NCBI GenBank assembly: GCA_014529385.2
Contig: CM043963.1
Location: 71,196,412-71,260,411, forward strand
Source: Adiantum capillus-veneris
Taxonomy: Eukaryota; Streptophyta; Polypodiopsida; Polypodiales; Pteridaceae
DNA length: 64,000 nt
Reading direction: 5' to 3'
Each line of letters starts with the position of its first letter. Within the stretch, counting starts at the first letter, position 1. Below are positions 36,201-48,200 of this stretch, one piece after another. Position numbers and translations under genes: made by a program. The notes below the pieces were generated by a model. The model was not told the DNA's origin. It did no database searches and worked only from the letters and a program-made list of their open reading frames with translations.

Positions 36201-39200
36201 CCTCTTCTTCCGTCATACCAAACGTCGAGAAGCAATCCGTGACTTCCTGTGAGTAATGACTACTAGAAGTACCTCCCTTTGAAGTCGGGCTCTGGTCTCT
36301 CTGCACTCCTTATCATACCAGCTATTCTGGGGTATGCTCCCAGAACGTCGTCGCTGCCTAGACTCAGTGTGTGGGTATGCCTCCGTTGCTGCATCGTGTA
36401 GTGTCTCTGTCAATATATAAGTGAGCACCCGAGAGGTCTTGTCACAAACTGGTAACATGGCACCACCTTCTAGCCACAGGACGAGGGGCTCCTAATGAAA
36501 TGCGCCGAAAGGCTGATGACGTGGCTGAATGCTGACGTGGCAGCCTGGAAATTCCACCGTAAATTGCGTTGGACTGTCCGTACAGTGCTTCCGTAAATTA
36601 CGCTGATGACGTGGCAGTCCGTACGCTTTGTGTAAATTGCGCTGGCTGTTTTTAGAAGCTTTTGGAAAGACCAATTGCTGTTGGGGAACTTTGCTTTTGA
36701 GTTAAAAGATTTTGGGGCTCTGCTTGTGGGCATCCCTTGTACCAATAAATAAGTGGGTTGGGCCTCATTACTCAGAGCATTTGGACGCAGAGTCTGAGAG
36801 TGAGCGCCTGCCGACTCTCTTGTACTTTGAACACAAATTAATATAAAAAGAAATACCGAAAGGGGCGCCAGTCTTGGGGGCACCGAACTACGCCGGGCCG
36901 TGTCGTCTTTGTGAACTGTTTTGAAGTGAATCTCTGTTTTGTCGTAGTAGAATCTTGACTTGGGGTGCCCAAGTTTGTTACAGTGGTATCAGACAAGAAT
37001 CAATTGACTTTTGCGAATGCGGGAGGAGATCATGAAGAAGTTTTACACGATCAAACAAAGGAAGAGTACAGGCCTCCTCGGCCTACTCAGTACGAACTTA
37101 AAGAGATGGAACGTCGACAGCAGGTTGACGAGTGCACAAAGCAGATGATTAAAATTGAGAAGGATCTGAAATTTGCAAAATTTTTGTCTCAGCAATCCAT
37201 CGCAGAAGTGCACACCCAGTGGCAAAAAGCCACAGAACCACCCATCATGTCAGTGAACATCCAACCCTATGTGTCCGTGGACAAGCTACAGCATGACCAA
37301 GGTTTAGTCAGTCAAGTCAGTTTAGTATAGGAAGTGATTTGGCACTTTTGTGAGTTTGTTCGCAGACCGTGCATGTCCAAACACTTAGATTAGATGCATA
37401 TCCTCTTGTTGCACACCGCATGATCATCAGATTCCAGTAAGATCCCATCAATAGAATTTTCCAGTGCATTTAGCCTAATTTCCCTATTTTTGACATTTTT
37501 CACTTATTATTTTTAAGTGACTTTTGTTGGAAAGTAGGTAGGGCAATTTTGCTGAGTTTGTATAAATAGAAACCTAGTGCTAGCACTTTCTGGCAGAAGA
37601 GGCAGCAGGAGCACTAGCTCAACAGGCAACTTCTTAGCAAGACCCCCATCAGCAAGGACCTAGCGTTTTTGCTACGGACAGCCCAACGTTTTTCCATTGC
37701 AATTCAGCCCTTGGCGTTTTTGCATGGCATATCAGCCTCGGTAACAACAAGACACGTCAGATCAGCCTCGGCAGAATGTCGTGTGATGTCAAGTGATGTC
37801 TTGTGATGTCCGGTGATGTGACTGTGGATTTGTACAAGTTCTAGATGTGTTGTGTCTAGTGCGTCGGTACTAACAGTTAGTGTCTACTAAGACAGTTTAT
37901 GGCCTCTGTCTGTTTTGCAGGCGTAATTGAGAGAGGGGGGTATGTCACAAACTGGTTACGTGGCACCACCTTCTAGCCACAGGATGAGGGGCTCCCGATG
38001 AAATGCGCTGAAAGGCTGATGACGTGGCCGAATGCTGACGTGCAGCCCGGAATATCCGTCGTAAATTGCGCTAGACTGTCCGTACAGTGCTTCTGTAAAT
38101 TACGCTGATGATGTGGCAGTCCGTACGCTTTGCGTAAATTGCGCTGGCTGTTTTTAGAAGCTTTTGGAAAGACCAATTGCTTTTGGGGAACTTTGCTTTT
38201 GAGTTAAAGGATTTTGGGGCTCTGCTTTTGGGGCTCTGCTTTTGGGCATTCCTTGTACCAATAAATAAGTGGGTTGGGTCTCATTACTCAGAGCATCTAG
38301 ACGCAGAGTCTGAGAGTGAGCGCCTGCCGACTCTCTTGTACTTTGAACACAGATTAATATAAAAAGAAATACCGAAAGGGGCGCCAGTCTTTAGGGCTAA
38401 TATCTCTGGGCATGGAACAAGGCCGGGCCGTGTCGTCTTTGTAAATTGTTTTGAAGTGAATCTTTGTTGTGTCGCTGTAACAGACTTGGACACTCCAAGT
38501 CAAGAATCAATCACGACAGCACCAAATAACCACTTCAAACAATTCACAGATCACAATAGATTTGCATTGGCCCGGCGGAGTTCCGTGCCTATAGATATTG
38601 GCCCCAAAGACTGGCGCCCCTTTCGGTATTTCTTTTTGTAGGGTTTCACTCTCAGACTCTGCGTCCAGATGCTCTGAGAAGTGAGGCCCTCACCACTAAT
38701 TTAAAGGTTACAAGGGATGCCAAAAAGCAGAGCCCCAAAAGCTTCAAAGCAAAAGCAGATTCTCTCTCTCTCTCAATGAGAGTCAGTAAAAAGCAAGTTC
38801 TCTTTTTCTCTTTCTTTCTCCCAAATCAAAGCGAAAAGCTGAGATTTGCGTCGCTCAAAATTTCCCAAATTTAAAAAAAAAAAAAAAAAAAAAGCCTCCG
38901 CGATTTTCGGAAATTAGGGTTTTTGGCAGAATTTAGGGTTTGCAGGAATTTTAGGGTTTCTGGCAGAAATTAGGGTTTTTGCTGTCCGCCACGTCATCAC
39001 TTTGTGACATACCCCCCTCTTGAAAGCATTGTAATCGACCGTGATTACGCCTGCAAAACCGACAAAAGCCATAAACCGTCTTAGCAGACACTGACCATTA
39101 GTACCTACGTACTAGGAACACACATCTAGCACATGTACAAAATCGACAGTCACATCACACGACATCACAGGACATCACCAAACATCAGAGGACATCACAT

Positions 39201-42200
39201 GACATTCAACATTCATTCGGATCTTAGACCATGATATATCGGCAATGTAGCTAGCAATCACATCTAGGTCAAATCGGGACCTCATCGATGTCCGATTGAC
39301 TAACCCCTATTGCAACCATGTCTATTCGAGATCAATCAGACCAAAATGCTGCAGTCATTTCGTCTATCAGTTCCTGCACTCACAAGAAGTCAAGAACAAA
39401 TCATTATCATAATCAGGAATTCCATTTCATAAAGTCATCCAACAGAGTACTGTCAGCTCTCAGTATCCCTGAAGCTCAAAGAGACATCAGTGACTTTAGT
39501 ATCAAAATCAAGGCATCTGTTGACAAAGGAGCGGAGTAACTCCCCTCTTGTGCATCCCACTGCACCAGATCTTCGGCCAAGCCGAGTTTCTGGGTTCGGT
39601 TTGGAGTACACTATGCTAAACCAAAACATCGAGGTAAAGTTTCACAATCCGAGGAGTATCTGCTAGGTCCTCCTCCTCCATCTACTTCGCATCAAATGCA
39701 GGAAAGTTCTTGAATTAAACCAAGAACTGCCTACGGAATTTACCTTTCTTCGTATCGTTATGTGCCAAAATCTGTTCAGGAACAAGGATCTCCTCGTTTT
39801 CTTTCACTTCGGGTTGCTCATCAGGCTCCCCATCATCAGGCACATCACCCTTAACAGGGTTCAAGAGACTCACATGCAATGCATTATGAATCCTCCAAGT
39901 ATCTGGCAGTTTCAATCGGAAGGAGACATCATTTATCTTGTCAGTGATCTGGAAAGGTTCGTAGTATCGCATACTAAGCTTTGGAAAAAGCCTCTCCTTT
40001 CCCTTTTTCTTTCGTAGGCGTGCCTTCTCAAAAGTAAGAGCACCCAATCATCCTCCTTCAGTTTCAAGTTGCGACGATGGCGATCCGCTGCCTTTTTCTG
40101 TCGTTCTTGAGACTCCTGCAAAGTCTCGTGAACCTTGGCAAAAGCCGTATCCAAATCTCGCGAATATTCATCCGCTTCCAATATCTAATCTTTCGTGCTC
40201 AAGAAGGATGGAACCTTCACAGCACTTTCAACAATCTCACATGGCGTCTTCCCCGTCGAACAGTGTATCGTGTTACTGTAGGCAAACTCCACCAAAGATA
40301 GGTTCTTTTCCCATTGAGTCTTCTGATCCGAGGTACAAGACTTCAATAAATCTAAAATCACTGAATTGGCAATCTCAAATTGCCCGTCAGTCTGCAAGTG
40401 GAACGATGACGAGAACTGCAACCGCGTGCCAATGTTCTCCCAAATTGCCTTCCAAAACAAACTCATAAATGTGGGGTCTCTGCGGAGACAATCGTCTCAG
40501 ATGTGCCATGTAATCGGAAAATCATTGTGATCATTCTGTTTTCTTGGGAGATCAAAAATGAAATCCATTGCAATACTTTCCCAGGGGTGGGTGGATATGG
40601 GTAAAGGCTGTAACAATCCCTGTGCCTTATGCCTGTCAAACTTGACCTTCTAGCATACCAAGCAACTGCGCACAAACTCTTCCACATCCTTCTCGAGTCA
40701 CGGCCAAAAGAAGTATCTCTCTACCCCTTTCATGGTGGTAGCAATGCCGCGGTGACCCGTAAAAGGTGGACAGTGGCATTCTGTCATAACCTTATCCCTC
40801 AACGGCTGTGTAACGCACAACATAGTCTTTCTCATCAAGTAGCCTTCCCGAAGGGAGTATCCCGCTACTGTCTCCCCATCCCGTATCCGTGTGAAAATAT
40901 CTGCAAAATCTGTATCTGTGGCATATTGATCGACCATATCCTTGAAGCTCCTATGATGTATCGCGGAAATAGCCAGAACCAACGGTTTCTGAGACAAAGC
41001 ATCTGCCACCACATTCTTCTGTCCCTGCACATGGACAATCTGGAAGTGGAACTGTGACAAGATGTTCGCCCACCGCATTTGCTTTTCCGAAAGCTCCTTC
41101 TGTGACAAGAAGTAGCGCAAACTCTGATGGTCTGTAAAGACAGTAAAATCCGCTCCGAGTAGTTAATGCCGCCACTGAGTAAGAGCATGGATAACCGCCA
41201 AAAGCTCTTTCTCATAGATCTGTGCTGTCATCTCCGGCCTAGAGAACAAACGGCTCTCGTAAGCTATGACATGGCCTTCTTGCATCAAGACCGCACCCAG
41301 ACTACGACCACAAGCATCACAATATACTTCAAATGACTTCTGCAAGTCCGGCAAAGCCAAAATAGGTCCCGTAGTCAATTTCTCTTTCAATGTCCGAAAG
41401 GCAGTCACCTCTGTGGGTCCCCACGAAAAAGGTACTCCTTTCTGTGTCAAGGTATGCAAAGGGGAGCAACCTCTGCAAACTTTCGTATGAACCACCTGTA
41501 GTACGAACACAGTCCCAAGAAGCTTCTAACTTCATGGACATTCCTCAAATCGGGCCAATCACGGATAGTCTCTATCTTGGCCAGGTCCATTTGCACTCTT
41601 GCTACTGACACAATGTGTCCCAAAAAGTGTATCTCTAGTAGGAAAAATTCACTTTTCTTTGCATTAATCACTAACGTGTGATCTCGTAATGCCTGAAAGA
41701 CTTGAAGCAGATGATCTCTGTGTTCTGCCTCATTCTTGGAGAAAACAATGATGTCGTCAAAGAAAGTGCCAACAAATAGCCTGTACTCTCGAAAAATCCT
41801 GTCCATCATCCGGTTAAATGTCGCAGGAGCATTGGTTAAGCCAAAAGGCATCACCAAAAACTCAAATAACCCAAAAGTCGTCCGAAAAGCCGTCTTGTAG
41901 ACATCTCCTGGTGCTATCCTGATTTGATGATATCCACTCTTTAGGTCAATCCTGCTAAAGCACGAGGATCCCTGTAACCTGTCGAGTATATCATCGATCC
42001 TAGGAATCAGAAATCTGTTCTTGATGGTGATTTCGTTGAGAGTGCTATAATCGATGCACATTCTCCAAGATCCTTCTTTCTTCAAAACCAACAACACTGG
42101 AGAGCAATACGGTGAAGTACTAGGCTGGACAAGACCCTTTTCCAAGAGGTGTTTCACTGGGTTCATAATCTTTTCATTCTGTACTCGGTTCACACGGTAA

Positions 42201-45200
42201 GGTGGCCGATTCGGTGGCGTGCTTCCAAGTATCAGATCAATGGTTTGATCTTCGGGCCCTCTGAAAAGCAATCGGCATGAGTGTGGAGAAAAATCTTGGC
42301 GTTCTTTTGATCAGGTCAAAACATATTCAACCTTTATCCATCGTTTAGTTCTCTCCCAAAAGAATGAGTAAGAAACTGAAGTTCATCAAGTACAATCTCT
42401 AAGCCCTTCATTTATCAAAGTCGCTTTCTCGGCCCGGTAGTCAACCACGGCGTAGTTCTTGTGGTACCAAGGGATCCCGAGTAGAACGTCACTCGCGTGC
42501 CCTGAACACCCCTATCATTGCAAACAAAGTTTGCCAATGCTCGGTGTAATGGCAACATCCCATCCGGGTGCCAATCGAACTACCTCCGCCTATGGCGTCA
42601 GTCTGTCGGGCGTAATTTCCAAATCGAGCCGCCAATTCCAAGTGAAAAGAAGTTGGCCTTGGCTCCTTCAAAAGAGCTTCCTGATCATTCACTTTGCCCC
42701 AAAAGCGGCAAAGTTTGTACTTTCATTCATTAGATTCGGTGCAAGTCCCACACCATGTGGTACCAGTTCTGCTTTTCTATCTGCCTTTTCTTCCACATTC
42801 CTTAGCTGCTCTCGAACTCTCAGACCTGTCGTCGTCTTTATCATTCTGTTCTTTCTGTGCCTTATTAGGGCACTTCGCGGAGATATGTCCGTGTTCCCCA
42901 CATCCAAAGCACTTCCCCTCTCTGATGAAGCGAGCTCTCTCCTCAAGCGTAAGCTTGGGTCGTGCATCCTTTTTCTCTGGGTTGCTCTTTTTTCTTTCTT
43001 CTTTCATTCCCAGAAGTCTGTTCGGTTCGTTGTGTCATGGCCTCATCTGTGGGGTAGGTTAGACTGCCAAAGTGAATGGCAAACCCCCGCTTCGCATGAC
43101 TCATCAACTCCTGAATAGAAGCTGACTTCTGTTCCAAGCAGTGGTCTCGGATCTCTGTAGGTAGACCCAAGGTAAACCGCTCAATCCGTTCTCTGAACGA
43201 GATCTTCTTGAATGAAGAGGCGGGTAGAAAAGAGCTCCAGAATCTTTCACAATAAGCATTGATTGTATCTTTCTTGGTCATCCGAAGATGGTTCCAAGCA
43301 GCTCGTACATCTCGTTCATATTCTTGCGTCAACCAAGAAGAAATAAAAAGCTTGTTAAATTTCAGCCGTTTAACTGGCGCAGTCTTGGTTAAAAGAAGCG
43401 TGGACCACCAAGTACCAGCATTCCCCTTAAGGTAAGAGGTAGCTCTCCGAATCTTGGAGTGCTCTGAATAGCGTCCTCCCGCGAAAGCGATGTCAAACTG
43501 CTGTATAAAAGACAAAGCCTTCGAAGCATCTGAGTATCATGAAAAGTATCAAACTTGATCGAGTGGCCACCTTCCTTAAACTCTCGGACTTTCTTGCTTT
43601 TATCTTCGAGAAAGTCATACTGATTGGCTTTGTAAAAATTCTTCTTGTTCGCATAAAACTTTCCGTCATCGGAATCTGAGCTGTTTGTAGACGAGTCCTC
43701 TGTAGAACTGTCAGTCTCTGGGCGAGATGTAGCCTTCTTTGCCTTTTTCTTGCCCTTTCTGAAGCTTTGTTTCTTGCTTCGCTTTTTACCTTTTCTGTCT
43801 TCTTCGCTCGAATCCGAGGAGCTAGAAGAACTATCAGAAGAAGAAGAAGAAGAACTCGGTAGGCCTTCAAACTTGACGCGCTTCTTTAGTTTCTTTGCAT
43901 TGTCAAATGTCGACCGACGACCCAAATATCCCGGGAAGTTAGTGCCTTTCTTTTGCTTTTTGCCGTGCTTTTTTCCTTTCTTTTGCACGTCGAAAAGGTG
44001 AGCAATCCGTGCATCAACCACGTTCTCCAGTTTCTTCTCCGTATATTTTCTTGGAGGCAGAAGGTTTCTTGAGAGCGGGTTTCGGGAGTGGTGTTGTGGT
44101 TCTCTGCCACTCCATCTGTACCTCTTCCAAAGAGGTCTGATTCATATATTTTGCCATCTTCGGGTCCTTGGCAAAATTGAGCATCATCTTTGTTGCATCG
44201 CCGATCAACTGGCGACGCTCCATCTCTCGCCGCTCCCCCTAAGTAGGCCAAGGCGGGCCATACTCTCGGCCAGAATCTTCGTTGTGATCCCTGCCCGCAT
44301 CTCCAGATGCAAAGGGAGTCGACTGATCATTGCCTGAAGCCATAGGTGCCGCGGAAAAAAATTTCGGGGATCGGATTTCCCGTAGAAGAGAAATCGGCCG
44401 TGCTCTGATACCACTGTAACAGACTTGGACACTCCAAGTCAAGAATCAATCACGACAGCACCAAATAACCACTTCAAACAATTCACAGATCACAATAGAT
44501 TTGCACTGGCCTGGCGGAGTTCCGTGCCTAGAGATATTGGCCCCAAAGATTGGCGCCCCTTTCGGTATTTCTTTTTGTATTAATCAATCATCAAAGTACA
44601 AGAGAGCGGTTAGGGTTTCACTCTTAGACTCTGCGTCCAGATGCTCTGAGAAGTGAGGCCCTCACCACTAATTTAAAGGTTACAAGGGATGCCCAAAAGC
44701 AGAGCCCCAAAAGCTTCAAAGCAAAAGCAGATTCTCTCTCTCTCTCAATGAGAGTCAGTAAAAAGCAAGTTCTCTTTTTCTCTTTCTTTCTCCCAAATCA
44801 AAGCGAAAAGCTGAGATTTGCGTCGCTCAAAATTTCCCAAATTTAAAAAAAAAAAAAAAAAAAAAATCCGCTTCCGTGATTTCCGGAAATTAGGGGTTTT
44901 GGCAGAATTTAGGGTTTGCAGGAATTTTAGGGTTTTTGGCAGAAATTAGGGTTTCTGTTGTCCGCCACGTCATCACTTTGTGACCGTCGCAGTAGAATCT
45001 TGACTTTGGGTACCCAAGTTTGTTACAGGTTTCCCCGGGTCCTCTATGCATAACCGTCTGTAGATACCATTTATAAAGACAGAATCAGTCTCCGAAGTAA
45101 AAGTGTATCGGGTATGCATAGATGTCTATGCCAGTCGAGCTGTGTTGAACTGGAATGAGACGGTAAACGTGAGGAGAGCATGATCTACTGCTACCCCAAT

Positions 45201-48200
45201 AGTCCTGGGCCCGACTATAAAGTCCTGTATAGAGGGTATGAAACTGGGCTGAGCCAAAACATAATCCATTGTGCTAGCCCCATGTCTATGAGGAAAACAT
45301 GTGAACCCACTCGACGTTGGAAATCTCTGGAGGCCATTCAAGATGGCTAGTCCATGTGCAGTCCCCAAATTTGTTAGATATCCCCCATATCTAGTGTGCT
45401 CTTCATCGTGCGAACACCTAGCCAATTCCATATCATTGATATCCAATTCTCTTAACATTTCCTCTGAGGTATCGTAGAAAGCTGTCTGAAACTAGCCCGT
45501 CGAGACTGGCCCGTCCTGGCATTAAAGTCTTCCAAAAAAGTGACATCTCCATCCCTACAGAACTCCCATATGTCCTCATCCAATATCATGTAGGGTGACT
45601 GCCCCTTGGGCGATGCATAATGAGAGGTTTTGGGGGCAAAATAGCATATTGCAATGTAGAGTGGCCTCCCTGTCTCCGCTCTCACTCTGACCCACATATA
45701 TTTGTCCTGCTCATCTCCTCGAAAAATACAAATGAGGGGTTGAAGCTCCTCCCTGAATAGGATTGGCACACCTCCTAACCCCTGTCCTCTACGCGTTGAT
45801 CTCACATCCTGCCTACAAGTAGTCTCCCAATGGTATCCGGTCACTCTAGGTAATATGCCGCCAGGAGTCCTATGCGTTCCGAGTAAAAAATACTGTCTCT
45901 TCCATTAAAGCTATCCTTGAAAGCGCCTACATCTAGCTTCATTGATCCATTACAATTCCATTCTACCATTTTAAGGCTGGTCCATAGGTCCCGCACCGTC
46001 ATGTGGTGCGCTTTTCCAACACCACTGCTCTCCCTTCCCTGTAGAAAGCAATTTTCCTTTCCTCCCTCGCCGCCTTGATCTCCGGCATCGGCTCTTGCAT
46101 GTGTGCTACCTGTGTTAGAGTGAGGTCATCACCCATTTATATCCCAGTTTGCTTGAGTGCCTGTCTCTTCTTTAGGACTTCCTTCCTAGCTTCCAGCGTA
46201 GGGAAATGTATAATGAGTGCTCTTTCCTTGGGCCTTCCTTTCTCATCACGTCCCTTCTTACCAACTCTCCAAGCACCTAAAAAATACCCATGCGCTTCAA
46301 GAGCTTCTTCTTCTACTTTTCCAGTGTCTTTGAGACCTGTAACACGCACATGATGGATCTAGTTTTTCTCTTTTTCTCCTCCTCAATTGTCATATTGATG
46401 ATAGTGGATGTCGCTGTGGCTTGAAGCATCTTATCTTTTCCTTTCTTTGCGCATCCTTGATCCACTTTTTAGCTTTATCAACCTTCTCCTGTGTTTTGAA
46501 TAGGTACTCTGCCCATGAAGAGGTTGTTCACGCCTTCTGCTCTTCCTCTTCCCGTAGAGTTTTCACCTGCTCCTTAATGGTTTCGAGCTCCTTTATCATT
46601 GAGGGTTGATTTTCTCTCTCCTTTGCAGGGGTATTTTTGCAAGCTGTGAGGTCTCCCTGAAGTGCTTCGATCATGCATCCTTTTCATTCATGTGTTCTTC
46701 CTTTTTTGATTTCTAGGATTCAAACATAGCAAGTGCATCCTCTAATCTTTTTTGCATCATGCATTCCATTACATTCACTTCTGCCCTCACAATCGTCTAT
46801 ATTTCGGCCTTCAATTTCTATTCAAACAAGCAAGGAATTTAGTGATTAAGTCTTGCTTCTTTATCCATTTATGTCTGTGTTTGATTGTGTTTTGTGCAAG
46901 TGCTTTGTCCATCTTGTCCATACTATTAAGGTATATCTATACATATATGTATGTATGTATACACTGCAATCGGTCCTTAATGTCTATTGCATCCATTAAA
47001 GTCAGTCATGATGTCTTAAACATTGCAGTCTTTGCAGCCAGTGGACCACTCCAACAGAGGGAAACCAGGACGAGGGCAGCTTGTTTCAAGTAAAAGAGTT
47101 GAGCTTAGGGAGTCGTCTCTATGGGATAACACGGAGAACATGCTGCATGATGATCACATTTATGCAGAGGAGATTCCTCTGCTACCTTATCCTTCCAACC
47201 AACGAGCAAACCGAGCTGGTGCGCCCACTTTGGAGACTATCCAGCTGCGTAGGCAGGTACAACAGTTGGAGCAGAAGCTTTCAGAAAAGGAATGCCAGTT
47301 GCAAGCTGCAGAAAAAACTGCTCAGCAGATTCACTTGCAGCTCAATGCCACGGTCGAGAGGTTGCAAAGCCAAATTCAGCAGAAAGATCAGGCTATTCAA
47401 AATGTTCAAAATCAACTGTTTGAAAGACAGGTAAAACTCGTGCTGGGGGGGTGGGGATGTTGTTGCACCTCAAAAAATGTTAGTGTACCACATGCGTTTA
47501 AAGGGACAGGTATTTTAATTCATAAGATTTATTTATTTTAAATTATTTTACTTGCAGAAGAGGTTTTTAAATTGAAAATTTTAAAAAAACCGTAAGTTTA
47601 AAAGAGTGGGCATTTTATTGCCTCACAATATGTAACTATAGGGGTTGTAAGTATACTATTTGAACGCATGTAACAGCATAGTAAAGGGTCTTCAGTTAGC
47701 CTGGTTGCTCTTAGGTACCCTAAGGGTAAAACAGGATGAATCACTTAAGTGTGTCCTCATGAAGACCGTTGATTCTCAATCTGGTTTGGTTGTTTGTTTT
47801 CATGTAGATATTTTTGGCATTCCAAAACATGCCTTGAAGAGGCTTAGAGGAGAAGAGAGAAAGGAGTGGAATGTTTGTGTGCAATCGTTTAGTAGTGAAC
47901 GGGTCCCTCCATAAAGACCATTTGACTTTCTTTGCACTTTGTTTTTGAGTGCCTATGTGAAGCTTCATCTTTTTATCTTTGAATTGTTATTTTCTGGCTT
48001 GTGCTTGTGAGCCTTGGGATTCTGAAATCAAATGCCTTGAAGTCAGTCTCTCTGCATAATGCAAAAAGGGCAAGGTCATAGCATTGCTTCACTTTTCTGG
48101 GCTACCTAAAATTTGTTGTCATGGAGGAAAAAACCCTGTCGGTTGGTTGTAAAACTCGTCACACGCTCATTAAATAGCCTTGCAACCAGTGGCACTTTGA

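Larger units (their letters stand above)
38476..44985 (-). mobile_element. Gypsy chromovirus C, nested in the 3' LTR of B
   Basis: 6510 bp, TGTAAC...TGTGACC (last base changed from A), flanked by the duplication GTCGC (38471-38475, 44986-44990). Its organisation and sequence are nearly those of element A. Minus-strand order: 5' LTR, primer site (plus about 44400-44414), gag, protease, RT, RNase H, integrase, chromodomain, 3' LTR. Broken by several stops and frameshifts. Confidence 0.9.
36440..45027 (+). mobile_element. Non-autonomous gypsy element B, split by element C
   Basis: Plus-strand element starting TGTCACAAACTGG and ending TTTGTTACA, flanked by GGTCT (36435-36439) and GGTTT (45028-45032). 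It has a 5' LTR, primer site, a short Gag N-terminal fragment without its own ATG, a block shared with insert S, a short stretch homologous to the 3' non-coding end of A, a polypurine tract (gagagaggggggta, 37929-37942) and a 3' LTR interrupted at 38475 by element C. It has no pol. It therefore depends on enzymes of relatives such as A or C. Confidence 0.85.
24286..47028 (+). other. Intron 2 (22.7 kb) of the MPB2C-like gene
   Basis: Runs from donor GTGTGT at 24286 to acceptor cattgcag at 47021-47028. It holds hAT fragments, short repeats, a minus-strand LINE and three LTR retrotransposons nested in that LINE. No host exon was recognised inside. Confidence 0.6.
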
